From NCBI GenBank assembly GCA_018267955.1, contig JAFDXL010000009.1, forward strand, positions 124,001 through 188,000: 64,000 nt of DNA, written 5' to 3'. Positions 1 to 9,303 of the stretch are shown here, piece by piece. Source of the stretch: Bacteroidota bacterium (GTDB taxonomy: Bacteria > Bacteroidota > Bacteroidia > Chitinophagales > Chitinophagaceae). Below the pieces are notes generated by a model. That model worked only from the letters and a program-made list of their open reading frames with translations, searched no databases and was not told the origin of the DNA. The position numbers and the translations under genes are program-made. The first letter of the stretch is position 1, and each line of letters opens with the position of its first letter.

Positions 1-413
1 TCATTAAAAGTTACGGTAACCTGGTCGGCATTGGCAACCACGTGGTTGTTGGTAACGATGTATCCATCGGGAGATATCACTACGCCCGAGCCGGAGCCCA
101 TTTGCGGAGGAAGCATGTATTGCTGGCCAAATAGCTGGCCCCAGATATCATCTGCAGGAACTGCCCTTGCCTTGATCTGTGTTTTAATATGTACTACTGC
201 TTTTACTGCCGATTCTGCCGCAGGAGTAAAATCTGCAGATCCCAGGCGTGCAGTGGACATATTGTCGTTACTGGCGTATCTGATGTTGGAAGCGGCAGGG
301 GTATCATGTACGGAAAAATATGGCTTATTACTGTCAAATTTTCCGGCTACAAACAGAGTGGCTACAGATGTAGCGGCAGCTGTCAGGATTACGGGAATGA
401 TTCTTGATTTCAT
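1..413 (-). CDS. DegP/HtrA-type serine protease, N-terminal part (truncated by window edge)
   Basis: Translating the minus strand from the ATG at 413 gives an open frame that runs off the window edge after about 137 codons. Residues 1-25 look like a signal or anchor segment (MKSRIIPVILTAAATSVATL). They are followed by an HtrA-type start: AAESAVKAVVHI, then MGSGSGVVISPDGYIVTNNHVV. The His in TNNHVV is the first residue of the HtrA catalytic triad; the Asp and Ser and the PDZ domains lie outside the window. The family degrades or refolds damaged envelope proteins in the periplasm. An AAAGG sits about 10 bases upstream of the ATG, and a TAnnTTTG -7 box lies at 442-449 on the minus strand. The plus-strand frame over the same bases is a shadow. 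Confidence 0.9.
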   Translation of the reverse strand, partial: MKSRIIPVILTAAATSVATLFVAGKFDSNKPYFSVHDTPAASNIRYASNDNMSTARLGSADFTPAAESAVKAVVHIKTQIKARAVPADDIWGQLFGQQYMLPPQMGSGSGVVISPDGYIVTNNHVVANADQVTVTFN

Positions 414-492
414 AATTATGACCTTTCTTGTCTGTTTAGAACAAATTTAATTCCATACGATATTATAGAACTGTTAAAACTACATATGAAAA

Positions 493-516
493 AGGGAGGG
501 TATAAAGACCCTCCCT
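493..516 (-). terminator. Intrinsic terminator of accC
   Basis: A 9-bp perfect stem (AGGGAGGGT/ACCCTCCCT) with a 6-base loop is followed, on the minus strand, by five T's. It lies 27 bases past the accC stop and before the degP promoter. Confidence 0.85.
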
Positions 517-542
517 AATTACAATAGAAACTAACAAAACTT

Positions 543-1880
543 TTATTCAAGCACGAAGCTTTCGATAAACTTCGTTGTAAAATTGCCCTTTCTGAAATCT
601 TCATTCTTCATTAGTTGAAGGTGGAAAGGAATAGTGGTTTTAATACCCTCGATCACGTATTCGCTCAAGGCGCGCTCCATAGTAGAGATAGCTTCTTCGC
701 GCGTTTGTGCAACGGCGATCAGCTTAGCGATCATAGAATCATAGAACGGAGGTATGCTGTAATCTTTATAGATGTGTGAATCTATACGAACACCATGTCC
801 GCCCGGAGTATGTAATTCCGTGATCTTGCCTGGGCTCGGACGGAAATCGTTGTATGGATCTTCTGCGTTGATACGGCATTCGATAGCATGCATTACGGGT
901 TCGTAATCTTTACCACTGATAGGAATACCTGCTGCGATCTTGATCTGTTCTTTGATCAGGTCAAAGTTGATCACTTCTTCGGTAACACAATGCTCTACCT
1001 GTATACGGGTATTCATTTCCATGAAGTAGAAGTTGCGATGCTTATCTACCAGGAACTCGATCGTACCTACGCTTTCGTAGTTGATGGCAGCGGCAGCTTT
1101 CTTAGCAGCTTCACCCATGCGCTGGCGTAGTTCCGGTGTCATGAAAGGAGAAGGGGATTCCTCTACCAGTTTCTGGTGGCGGCGCTGGATAGAGCAGTCG
1201 CGTTCGCTCAGGTGGCAAACAGTACCAAACTGATCTCCTGCTACCTGTATTTCAATATGGCGAGGTTCTTCCACGAACTTCTCCATGTATATGCCGTCAT
1301 TCTTGAAAGATGCGGCTGCTTCTGCTTTGGCATTGTTATAAGCGCGCTCCATTTCTTCATCGCTCCACACTACACGCATACCTTTACCACCGCCACCGGC
1401 AGTAGCTTTAATGATAACAGGGTAGCCCATGTCCTTAGCGATAGACATGGCTTCTTCCAGGCTTTGTAACAGTCCTTCGGAGCCTGGTATTACCGGTACG
1501 CCTGCCTTGATCATCGTTTCTTTTGCTGTGATCTTATCGCCCATAGCGCGGATCATCTCAGGTGTAGGCCCAATGAATTTAATGCCGTATTGCGCACATA
1601 TCTCAGAGAAACCTGCATTCTCGGCAAGGAAACCATAGCCGGGATGTATTGCATCTGCATTGGTTATCTCTGCTGCCGCCATGATATGCGGTATGTTCAG
1701 GTAAGAATCTGCACTTTGAGGCTTGCCAATACACACTGCTTCGTCGGCAAAACGAACATGCAGACTTTCTTTATCTGCAGTGGAATAGACAGCTACAGTT
1801 TTAATGCCCATTTCGCGACAGGTACGTATCACACGCAGAGCTATCTCGCCACGGTTTGCTATTAATATCTTTTTAAACAC
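543..1880 (-). CDS. accC: Acetyl-CoA carboxylase, biotin carboxylase subunit
   Basis: Biotin carboxylase carries out the ATP-dependent carboxylation of biotin on BCCP, the first step of malonyl-CoA synthesis for fatty acids. The protein is about 446 aa, normal for AccC. It starts [17 protein letters not shown], has the glycine-rich ATP loop [13 protein letters not shown], the ATP-grasp catalytic region [14 protein letters not shown], and [13 protein letters not shown] near the C-terminus. I place the start at the GTG at 1880, because the 14 residues of the longer frame before it are AT-rich and resemble nothing in the family. It lies about 100 bases downstream of accB in the order efp-accB-accC, and a terminator follows it. 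Identification is secure; the start is likely but not certain. Confidence 0.96.
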   Translation of the reverse strand: MFKKILIANRGEIALRVIRTCREMGIKTVAVYSTADKESLHVRFADEAVCIGKPQSADSYLNIPHIMAAAEITNADAIHPGYGFLAENAGFSEICAQYGIKFIGPTPEMIRAMGDKITAKETMIKAGVPVIPGSEGLLQSLEEAMSIAKDMGYPVIIKATAGGGGKGMRVVWSDEEMERAYNNAKAEAAASFKNDGIYMEKFVEEPRHIEIQVAGDQFGTVCHLSERDCSIQRRHQKLVEESPSPFMTPELRQRMGEAAKKAAAAINYESVGTIEFLVDKHRNFYFMEMNTRIQVEHCVTEEVINFDLIKEQIKIAAGIPISGKDYEPVMHAIECRINAEDPYNDFRPSPGKITELHTPGGHGVRIDSHIYKDYSIPPFYDSMIAKLIAVAQTREEAISTMERALSEYVIEGIKTTIPFHLQLMKNEDFRKGNFTTKFIESFVLE

Positions 1881-1983
1881 GATCTGGATTTTAAAGTCAA
1901 AAAGCAAAAAGTCAAAATTCAAATGTATTCAGCGTTTCCGGTAATACTTTCTTTGAATTTTGACCTTTTTATTTTTTTAAGAA

Positions 1984-2478
1984 TTAAGCAGGCTCAACAA
2001 GGAACATTGGCTGATCGTACTCGATCGGAGAAGCGTCATCTACCAATACCTTAACGATCTTACCACTCACTTCACTTTCAATCTCGTTAAATAGTTTCAT
2101 TGCTTCTACAATACACAGAACATCACCCTGTTTGATCTCATCTCCTACATTCACAAATACCGGTTTATCAGGAGATGGACTGCGGTAGAAAGTACCGATC
2201 ATCGGAGATTTGATAGTGATCAGCTTATCGTTAGCAGGTGCAGACGGCGTTTGTGCCGGAGTAGCCTGCGGTGCTGCAACTGCCTGTTGTGCCGGCATAG
2301 TATGCGGCATCATCTGTGGCATTGCCTGCATTGCCGGCGCCTGAACTGCGATAAACTGGCTTTCTGCAACCTGGGCTTGCTTGATAGTGATCTTGAAATC
2401 ACCTTCTTCAACGCTTAATTCGCTAATGTTAGATTTATTAATAGCTTTTATGAGCTCTTGTATTTGCTTGAATTCCAT
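1984..2478 (-). CDS. accB: Acetyl-CoA carboxylase biotin carboxyl carrier protein
   Basis: BCCP carries biotin between the carboxylase and transferase subunits of acetyl-CoA carboxylase. The 164-residue protein has the usual layout: an N-terminal segment (MEFKQIQELIKAINKS), an Ala/Pro/Gln-rich mobile linker at about 45-85, and a C-terminal biotinyl domain. The Lys of EAMKLFNE is the biotinylation site. The domain also has the expected SPMIGTFYRSPSP start. It sits between efp (upstream, 35 bases) and accC (downstream), and the three probably form one operon. Confidence 0.97.
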   Translation of the reverse strand: MEFKQIQELIKAINKSNISELSVEEGDFKITIKQAQVAESQFIAVQAPAMQAMPQMMPHTMPAQQAVAAPQATPAQTPSAPANDKLITIKSPMIGTFYRSPSPDKPVFVNVGDEIKQGDVLCIVEAMKLFNEIESEVSGKIVKVLVDDASPIEYDQPMFLVEPA

Positions 2479-2513
2479 GTCGGAAGATTTTGAGTAAGTA
2501 AAGAGTAAATCAA

Positions 2514-3080
2514 CTATTCCTTAACGCGCTCCATATAAGCGCCTGTTTTGGTGTCAATGCGTATCAACTCGTTCTCGTCGACAAACAAAGGAACCATTAC
2601 GGTAGCGCCTGTTTCTACTGTAGCAGGCTTCAGCGTACGGGTAGCAGTATCGCCTTTAACACCGGGTTCTGAATAGGTAACGCGCAATACCACGTTTGGC
2701 GGCAATTCCACGCTCATCGGCTGTTCTGTTTCGGTATTTACAAGTATAAAACATTCCTGGCCGTCTTTGTAAAGTTCAGGACGTTCGATCTGGGATTCCG
2801 GAATGGTAATTTGTTCGAAAGAAGACGTGTCCATCAGGTTGAAGCCACTGTCATCTTTGTACAGGAACTGGTAAGGACGGCGTTCTACACGTACCGGGTA
2901 AACAGTATCGCCGGAGTTCCATGTATGCTCAATAGAGCGGGTATTATCAACACCTTTCAGCTTTGCCCATACTTTGGCGGCGGCGCGTGCTGTCTTATTT
3001 TGTCCAAATTCAACTATTGAATAAAGGCTGCCATCTAGTTTGATGATGAGGCCTGTTCTAAAGTCTGCTGTTGTAGCCAT
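2514..3080 (-). CDS. efp: Translation elongation factor P
   Basis: EF-P relieves ribosome stalling at polyproline by entering the E site. The start is at 3080 (MATTADFRTG), giving 188 aa, the family length. The 17 residues before it in the longer frame are not family-like. All three beta domains are recognisable, ending in VPLFVDENELIRIDTKTGAYMERVKE. The loop that reaches the peptidyl-transferase centre reads NKTARAAAK. Arg32 sits where E. coli EF-P has Lys34 in PGKG, and the context resembles the Arg32 loop of Pseudomonas-type EF-P, which EarP rhamnosylates. A -7 box TACTTTTG lies upstream. It is first in the efp-accB-accC group. Confidence 0.96.
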   Translation of the reverse strand: MATTADFRTGLIIKLDGSLYSIVEFGQNKTARAAAKVWAKLKGVDNTRSIEHTWNSGDTVYPVRVERRPYQFLYKDDSGFNLMDTSSFEQITIPESQIERPELYKDGQECFILVNTETEQPMSVELPPNVVLRVTYSEPGVKGDTATRTLKPATVETGATVMVPLFVDENELIRIDTKTGAYMERVKE

Positions 3081-3205
3081 AAACGTTTTTTGATACGGAC
3101 AGCAAAAGTAATCAAATAAGGCATAAAGCAAAATCAGGTTTTGCTTTAAAAATTAAACTTTTGCCATAAAAAAGGGGCGTTTTTGTTGTTTTTATGCCCA
3201 AAATC

Positions 3206-4450
3206 CTATAAAACAACTCCATTTATTATCATTTTCTCAATTGGGTTGTTCCCATAATCGTATGGTACATAGGCTAATGACGGCATCGGTTTGGTAATGA
3301 TAAGGTTCGCTTTTTTACCCACTGCTATGCTGCCGACTTCATTTTGCAATTCCATCGCAGCCGCACCATTGAGTGTAATGGCGTTGATCGCCTCTTCCGG
3401 GGTCATTTTGAGTTGTGTGCAGGCAATGGTTGTCAGCAAGGGCATATTTCCCGAAGGACAGGAACCGGGGTTATAATCTGATGCCAGGCATACCGGCAGG
3501 CCGGCGTCAATCATTTTGCGGGCCGGCTGGTAATGCATACCTAAAAAGAAAGCGGCACCCGGCAATAATGTAGGTATTGTATTGCTATTTTTTAGCACTT
3601 GTATTTCCTCGTCGCCCACACATTCCAGGTGGTCAACGCTTATCGCATTATACTTAACACCCACCTGTACACCACCGGAATAATGCAACTGGTTGGCGTG
3701 AATCTTTGGTTTTAGTCCATGTTTAAGTCCGGCTTCCAGTAGTCGTTCGGTATCTGCCACGCTAAAAAATCCCTCTTCGCAGAAAACATCCATATAGTCA
3801 GCAAGGCCGTCTTCTGCTACTTTAGGTAGCATAGTGTTAATAATTAAATTCAGATAACCGTCATGATCTTGTTTGTAATCAACAGGATATGCATGTGCTG
3901 CCAGGAAAGATGATTTTATCAGGATATGTGGGTTTTGCTCCTTTAGCTTACGGATAACCCTGAGCATTTTTAGTTCACCTTCCAGGTTGAGGCCGTATCC
4001 GCTTTTGATCTCGATAGCAGCTGTACCTTGTGCTATCACTTCATGTAATCGCTTAAGGCTTTGATCGTAAAGCAAAGACTCGTCGATATCATTAAGCCTT
4101 TTTGCTGAATTGAGTATGCCACCACCGCGGCGTGCTATTTCCTCATAACTCAACCCATTGATGCGATCTACGAATTCCTGCTCGCGCGGTGCGGCGAATA
4201 CCAGGTGCGTATGTGAATCGCACCAGGTTGGTAATACCAGCTTGCCATGCAGATCAATGATATCATTGCAATCTATCATGGGTTCTTCGTCCATGCTGCC
4301 ATAGCTATGGATCCTTCCGTTCTCGATATATAGCCATGCATTATTAATAGAAGGAAGGGTTTTCATATCAGTACCGTTCACGCGTTGCCTGTTAGCCTCC
4401 GCGGTCTCTACCTGACAGAGTTGTTGAATATTGATCAGTAGCAGATGCAT
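3206..4450 (-). CDS. hutI: Imidazolonepropionase
   Basis: HutI hydrolyses 4-imidazolone-5-propionate to N-formimino-L-glutamate in histidine degradation. The 414-aa protein is an amidohydrolase with metal ligands in DSHTHLVFA (HxH), the family stretch RRGGGILNSAKR, the later His in KIHANQLHYSGG and SVDHLE, and the Asp in LASDYNPGS. It is cytosolic. The other hut genes (hutH, hutU, formiminoglutamase) are not within this window, so the pathway is either split or lies elsewhere. The ATG at 4450 has no in-frame competitor nearby. Confidence 0.96.
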   Translation of the reverse strand: MHLLLINIQQLCQVETAEANRQRVNGTDMKTLPSINNAWLYIENGRIHSYGSMDEEPMIDCNDIIDLHGKLVLPTWCDSHTHLVFAAPREQEFVDRINGLSYEEIARRGGGILNSAKRLNDIDESLLYDQSLKRLHEVIAQGTAAIEIKSGYGLNLEGELKMLRVIRKLKEQNPHILIKSSFLAAHAYPVDYKQDHDGYLNLIINTMLPKVAEDGLADYMDVFCEEGFFSVADTERLLEAGLKHGLKPKIHANQLHYSGGVQVGVKYNAISVDHLECVGDEEIQVLKNSNTIPTLLPGAAFFLGMHYQPARKMIDAGLPVCLASDYNPGSCPSGNMPLLTTIACTQLKMTPEEAINAITLNGAAAMELQNEVGSIAVGKKANLIITKPMPSLAYVPYDYGNNPIEKMIINGVVL

Positions 4451-4550
4451 ATAGTATTCGTTCTATGGTAAAATTAACTGCAATTTTTAGTACTTAATTA
4501 TAAAGGCAGAATAATATCGTACCATTTAATTGATCCCTATATTTACCGTT

Positions 4551-5636
4551 ATGAGGAGGATCATGCTATTAATGGCTTTGCTGCTGCCAATACACGCTTA
4601 TTGCCTGCATCTAAAACCCGGATTTGACAAAGAAGAATATATAGAGTTGCTCAAAATAGCTAACCTGCAGCATATAGATATATCGTATTTCGACACGAGC
4701 AAGCTGCCTGCGCCGGCACATAGTAAGTTGGCCTATCGCTCGCCTGTGATGGGTTTGGAAAATATCTGGGACCTATGGATGATGGATGGGAACACCGGTG
4801 TCATTAGCGTACGGGGAACAACCGCATCGCAAGTAAGCTGGCTCGCCAACTTTTATGCAGCCATGGTTCCCGCAACCGGGCAATTGAAACTGGATAATAA
4901 TTATACATTTACCTATTCCCTGTCGGACAATCCTCGTGCAGCAGTGCATGTAGGCTGGCTGCTGGCAATGGGTTATTTGTCAAGAGATATACTGCCGCGC
5001 GTCGATTCCTGCTATAAGGCGGGCATTCGTGATTTTATTATAACAGGCCATAGCCAGGGTGCAGGTATCAGTTTTTTGCTTACTTCTTACCTGTATGACC
5101 TGCAGGCTAAGGGAAGAATACCGGCGGATATACGGTTGAAGACTTACTGCAGTGCCGCGCCTAAGCCCGGCAATTTGTACTATGCCTACAGTTATGAGCA
5201 TACAACAAGTGGTGGCTGGGCATATACAGTTGTAAATTCAGCAGATTGGGTACCGGAAACGCCCGTATCGGTGCAAACAGTAAACGATCTCAATACTACC
5301 AATGCCTTTAAAATGGCGCCTAAGCTCATAAAGCAACAGAAGTTTCCTAAAAACCTGGTAATGCGTCATATCTACAACAGGTTGAGTAAACCATCGCTGA
5401 GGGCACAACGGAATTACGAGAAATACCTGGGTAGAATGGTTTCTAAAATGGTTAAGAAGCAGCTAAAAGAATTTGAGGCGCCGGGTTATTTTAAAAGCGA
5501 TAACTATGTAAGGACGGGTAATACAATTGTATTATATGCCGATAGCGAATATTTTAAAAAATATCCCGATAACACGTCCAATATATGGATGCACCATTTT
5601 ATAGGCCCCTACCTGTATTTGGCCAGGCAGCTATAA
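4551..5636 (+). CDS. Secreted class 3 (alpha/beta hydrolase) lipase
   Basis: The protein is about 361 aa and starts at 4551 with a signal peptide (MRRIMLLMALLLPIHAYC). The segment ISVRGTTAS and the nucleophile elbow GHSQGAGISF (Ser within GHSQG) match the Lipase_3 family, which hydrolyses ester bonds of glycerides. The Asp in NSADWVPETP and the His in MRHIYN or HHFIGPYLY are plausible completing triad residues. The upstream ATG at 4530 would put seven residues in front of the signal peptide and is less likely. The substrate is unknown. The gene stands alone; the next gene is convergent. Confidence 0.85.
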   Translation: MRRIMLLMALLLPIHAYCLHLKPGFDKEEYIELLKIANLQHIDISYFDTSKLPAPAHSKLAYRSPVMGLENIWDLWMMDGNTGVISVRGTTASQVSWLANFYAAMVPATGQLKLDNNYTFTYSLSDNPRAAVHVGWLLAMGYLSRDILPRVDSCYKAGIRDFIITGHSQGAGISFLLTSYLYDLQAKGRIPADIRLKTYCSAAPKPGNLYYAYSYEHTTSGGWAYTVVNSADWVPETPVSVQTVNDLNTTNAFKMAPKLIKQQKFPKNLVMRHIYNRLSKPSLRAQRNYEKYLGRMVSKMVKKQLKEFEAPGYFKSDNYVRTGNTIVLYADSEYFKKYPDNTSNIWMHHFIGPYLYLARQL

Positions 5637-5660
5637 TAGGTATATAGCTGGTATAAACAG

Positions 5661-6107
5661 TTAATTTTTTTTACCGTTAATAAATGCCCGGTATAAGACG
5701 AAGCCGCCCGAACCACCTCTGTAAGTACGACATGACAACGTTGCACTATCTGATGATGGGAAGTAATGGAATTCTGTAAATGCATCGTGCGGGTCGCCGG
5801 ATGTATGCTGTTCGTTTGCTTGAGTATATCTGAGGATGCCATGTGATATATGATAGTTGTTTATCGAAACTCGAATTGTTGAGTCATCCAGCTTCGTTAC
5901 TGTCATCACCCCGGAATATGTTGAATCTGAAGTTGTAGGCGGCCCTCCCGCAGAAATTTCAGTATCTACTTTTATGTTACAATTATAGCTACCTATTACA
6001 CTATCAATAGGAAGGAGTTTTTTTATGACAATTGGTGTGTCCTTCGTTTCGGTTTTATGACATGAAATCAACATCAGGGCACAAAACATGTAAAGTATAG
6101 GTTTCAT
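5661..6107 (-). CDS. Small lipoprotein of unknown function
   Basis: Starting at the ATG at 6107 gives a 148-aa protein with a clear lipoprotein signal (MKPILYMFCALMLISC, predicted lipidated Cys16). The mature part has about 130 residues with regular alternating beta-like segments (GVMTVTKLDDSTIRVSI) and two Cys (one in YNCNIKV, one in SATLSCRT). The frame stays open upstream to 6353, but that part overlaps the next gene's start and has no signal sequence. I recognise no family. Confidence 0.7.
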   Translation of the reverse strand: MKPILYMFCALMLISCHKTETKDTPIVIKKLLPIDSVIGSYNCNIKVDTEISAGGPPTTSDSTYSGVMTVTKLDDSTIRVSINNYHISHGILRYTQANEQHTSGDPHDAFTEFHYFPSSDSATLSCRTYRGGSGGFVLYRAFINGKKN

Positions 6108-6181
6108 AAGCGGGAGTGGTTGATACCAAAATAGATAAATAATCGTATATATTGGTCGTGCGAATGTAATTAGTGTGTACC

Positions 6182-6189
6182 TATCTTTG
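6182..6189 (+). promoter_or_regulatory. Bacteroidota-type -7 box, possibly leaderless transcript
   Basis: TATCTTTG matches TAnnTTTG and ends only 5 bases before the ATG at 6195, so transcription would begin at or just before the start codon. No good -33 TTTG is present at the usual distance. Confidence 0.5.
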
Positions 6190-6194
6190 CAATT

Positions 6195-7874
6195 ATGCGA
6201 TTTTTGAAGTGGGTATTTAAGTGCCTGGCAATATTCATAGGCATCCTGCTGTTGATTCTTATAGTATTTAGCGCCTACGTTTATAGTGTTTCTGATAATA
6301 TACAGCCACCAAAGGTTGCAGATACTTCTGCATTTGCGCTGAAAAAGCAACATGTGGAAGGCAGCCTGTATACCATAGGAGATAACTGGATCCGTAAAAA
6401 CGAATTCGGGCTTTATGAAATGTATGTGTCTGGTAAGCCTTTTGAGCGGGGTGTAAAGAATGGTAAACTATCACAACAGCAGATCGTTGACCAGGAGATA
6501 GCTTTTACCCAACAGATAAAGCAGATGATCCCCTCGCCGGGATACCTGAAGTTCCTGAAGTACATAGTGGGCTTTATGAACCGGGACCTGCCCGATCATG
6601 TAACAGAAGAGTATAAAGAAGAGATCTACGGCATCTCTCATGCCGCAGCAGATTCCTTTAACTGGATCGGTAATAACTATGCGCGCATATTGAACTACCA
6701 TGCCGCGCATGATATCGGGCACGCTTTACAGAACCTGATGCTCGTTGGGTGTACCTCGTTCGGTGCATGGGATAGCAAGACTGCTGATGGTTCTATGTTG
6801 TTGGGCAGGAACTTTGACTTTTGGGTTGGAGATAAGTTTGCCGAAGAGAAGATTGTGGCGTTTTATAATCCTGACCAGGGGCATAAATTCATGTTCGTTA
6901 CCTGGGGCGGCTTTACCGGTGTGGTATCCGGTATGAATGATAAAGGGCTTACGGTAACTATCAACGCCGCACGCTCTGATATTCCTTTTAGTGCCTGCAC
7001 CCCGGTTTCCCTGGTGGCACGCGAAGTGCTGCAGTATGCCGGCAACATAAAGGAAGCTATTGCTATTGCGAAAAGAAGGAAGATGTTTGTAAGTGAGAGC
7101 TTTCTTGTAGGCAGTGCTGCAGATCATAAAGCCGTGATCATTGAAAAGACGCCGAAGCAACTTGCTATCTACGACCCAAACAAGGATAATATTCAATGCA
7201 CCAACCACTACCAGAGTAAAGAATTTGAAACCCAAAAGCTGAATATAGAGCAAAAGGCTACCAGCGCATCTGTATATAGATACCAGAGGTTGCAGGAGTT
7301 AATGCAGCAGAACTACCCGCTGACGCCACAGAAAGTTGCCAATATACTGCGCGACAGACGCGGCCTTGGCAATGCTGATATAGGGGAGGGTAATGAAAAA
7401 GCAGTGAACCAGTTGATAGCACACCACTCAGTAATATTTCAGCCCGATAGCCTGCGTATGTGGGTGAGCACTTCCCCCTGGCAGCTGGGTACCTATGTTT
7501 GCTATGATATGAGAAAAGTATTAGCCATGCATGGCTTGCAACGCGATACGGACATATCTATTAACAACCTGAATATTGCACCGGATAGTTTCCTTTATTC
7601 GGGCACGTATAGGGATTTCCTGAAGTTTCGGAAAAATAAACTGGCATTACTGGCGCACCAGCCCGTAGATACGGCAGAAGTGGTGAATAGCAATCCTGAA
7701 TTTTATGATGCCTATCGGATAGCAGGGGATTATTGCATGCAAAAGAAATGGTATGTTGCTGCCGAAAATTATTATGAACATGCGCTTCACCTGGAAATAG
7801 CTACTGTTACAGAACGTAAAGCGATCCTGAATAAAATTAAGGCCTGCGAAAAACAGAAGAAAAACGAAGAATAA
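6195..7874 (+). CDS. C45-type autoproteolytic acyltransferase/hydrolase (Ntn fold)
   Basis: The 559-residue protein has an N-terminal membrane anchor (residues about 4-28). It then has an Ntn-hydrolase core whose probable nucleophile is Cys186 in VGCTSFGAW, followed by LLGRNFDFWVGD and TWGGFTGVVSGMNDKGLTVTINAARS. These match the C45 family (acyl-CoA:6-aminopenicillanate acyltransferase-like), whose members cut themselves before the Cys and act on amide bonds of acylated amines. The last ~80 residues look like a TPR-type helical hairpin (YDAYRIAGDYCMQKKWYVAAENYY). The next gene, a GT2-DUF2062 fusion, starts 50 bases on and is probably cotranscribed. As I recall, this pair also occurs in flexirubin-type pigment clusters, but no pigment synthase genes are present here. 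The substrate is unknown. Confidence 0.8.
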   Translation: MRFLKWVFKCLAIFIGILLLILIVFSAYVYSVSDNIQPPKVADTSAFALKKQHVEGSLYTIGDNWIRKNEFGLYEMYVSGKPFERGVKNGKLSQQQIVDQEIAFTQQIKQMIPSPGYLKFLKYIVGFMNRDLPDHVTEEYKEEIYGISHAAADSFNWIGNNYARILNYHAAHDIGHALQNLMLVGCTSFGAWDSKTADGSMLLGRNFDFWVGDKFAEEKIVAFYNPDQGHKFMFVTWGGFTGVVSGMNDKGLTVTINAARSDIPFSACTPVSLVAREVLQYAGNIKEAIAIAKRRKMFVSESFLVGSAADHKAVIIEKTPKQLAIYDPNKDNIQCTNHYQSKEFETQKLNIEQKATSASVYRYQRLQELMQQNYPLTPQKVANILRDRRGLGNADIGEGNEKAVNQLIAHHSVIFQPDSLRMWVSTSPWQLGTYVCYDMRKVLAMHGLQRDTDISINNLNIAPDSFLYSGTYRDFLKFRKNKLALLAHQPVDTAEVVNSNPEFYDAYRIAGDYCMQKKWYVAAENYYEHALHLEIATVTERKAILNKIKACEKQKKNEE

Positions 7875-7924
7875 ACGCAAAGCGTTAAATTTACCCCCTT
7901 ACTACGATAATATACTGAAGATCA

Positions 7925-9115
7925 ATGCCTGAAGCCGGCTTATACGACAACCTGTTGAAGAAGAATAAAGCCTGTGTGCTGATACCTACCTATAATAATG
8001 CAGGTACGCTTGCCGGTGTGATAAAGGATGTATTGAAGTATAGCACGGATGTAATTGTGGTAAATGATGGCAGTACCGATAACACAAGGGCAATACTGGA
8101 TGAATTTCCGCAGGTGCATTTGGTAAGCTACCAGCCTAATAAGGGTAAAGGAATAGCCCTGCAAACAGGAATACGCGAAGCCGCAAAGCTTGGTTATGAC
8201 TATGCCATCGCCATGGATAGCGATGGGCAGCATTATGCAAGCGACCTGAAAGTATTCCTGGATAAGATAGAAGAATTTCCCGGTGCATTGATAATAGGCG
8301 CACGTAACCTTAGCGCAGAGGAAAATGTACCTCAGAAAAGCAGCTTTGGCAATAAGTTCAGCAATTTCTGGTTTTGGGTAAATACCGGCTTGCGTATGCC
8401 CGATACCCAATCCGGCTACAGGCTGTATCCCGTTCAAAAGCTGGCGTCTAAGACGTATTATACGCGTAAATATGAATTTGAAATAGAGGTGATGGTTAGG
8501 GCATCGTGGAGTGGTGTACCTATCATTAGCGTGCCCATATCTGTATATTATCCCAAACCTGAAGAACGGGTTTCGCACTTCCGGCCCTTTAAGGATTTTA
8601 CCCGCATCAGCATACTCAATACCGTATTGGTACTGATAGCGCTCTTATATATTAAACCGCGGGATTTCTTCCGCCTGCTAAGTAACAAAGAAGGCTGGAG
8701 GAAGATATGGCGAACTGTATTTGCCAACCCTGAAGAAAGCAATCAAACGAAGGCTGCTTCCATAGGTTTTGGCATATTCATGGGTATTGTTCCGGTATGG
8801 GGTTTCCAGCTGGCCATAGGCATTCCGTTATCTATAGCCTTTAAGATGAATAAGGCACTGTTTATCCTTGCCGCGCACATCAGCGTATTTCCGTTTACAC
8901 CTATTATCTGGGTAGCCAGCCTGATGACCGGCAAATTATTGCTTCGCCAGGATAAATGGTTTGTTAGCTTCGACCACCTGAGCCTGCAGCGTTTTATGCA
9001 GGAGGGTGCGGCTTTTTTTCTTGGCGGTACTGTGCTTGCCATTGTTGCCGGGTTACTGAGTTACCTGATCGCCTACATGTCGCTGGCTACTTTCAGAAAA
9101 CCTAAGGCCATATAG
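7925..9115 (+). CDS. Family 2 glycosyltransferase fused to a DUF2062 membrane domain
   Basis: Residues about 15-240 are a GT2 domain of the dolichyl/polyprenyl-phosphate mannose synthase kind: ACVLIPTYNNAGTLAGVI, VVNDGSTDNT and the metal-binding AMDSDGQHY, plus DTQSGYRLYP. A TM segment follows at about 235-255. Residues ~270-390 form a DUF2062-type membrane domain (SIGFGIFMGIVPVWGFQL, then further hydrophobic helices). Such fusions probably add a sugar to a lipid carrier or lipid at the inner membrane; the acceptor is unknown. It is the second gene after the C45 hydrolase. Confidence 0.88.
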   Translation: MPEAGLYDNLLKKNKACVLIPTYNNAGTLAGVIKDVLKYSTDVIVVNDGSTDNTRAILDEFPQVHLVSYQPNKGKGIALQTGIREAAKLGYDYAIAMDSDGQHYASDLKVFLDKIEEFPGALIIGARNLSAEENVPQKSSFGNKFSNFWFWVNTGLRMPDTQSGYRLYPVQKLASKTYYTRKYEFEIEVMVRASWSGVPIISVPISVYYPKPEERVSHFRPFKDFTRISILNTVLVLIALLYIKPRDFFRLLSNKEGWRKIWRTVFANPEESNQTKAASIGFGIFMGIVPVWGFQLAIGIPLSIAFKMNKALFILAAHISVFPFTPIIWVASLMTGKLLLRQDKWFVSFDHLSLQRFMQEGAAFFLGGTVLAIVAGLLSYLIAYMSLATFRKPKAI

Positions 9116-9303
9116 GTATCATCCCGATATTATCAAGAATAATAGTTTTCAGATATTTTTTGCTAAGGATGAAGAAATCCTGCTTTTAATACAGGACGTC
9201 TCTGTCAGAAACAATTCATTATCAAAGCATTTACAAAATGCTGATATTTAAATTTTATTGCCAGCGATAATCTGTTTACTTTTATATTCTGTTTAACTTT
9301 TCT

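Noticed and set aside
31-450. 139-codon plus-strand open frame at the window start
   Set aside because: The minus strand encodes a clear DegP/HtrA N-terminus over the same bases.
5661-6353. Longer 230-residue version of the small lipoprotein
   Set aside because: The first 82 residues overlap the divergent gene's start and have no signal character; the internal ATG at 6107 begins a perfect lipoprotein signal.
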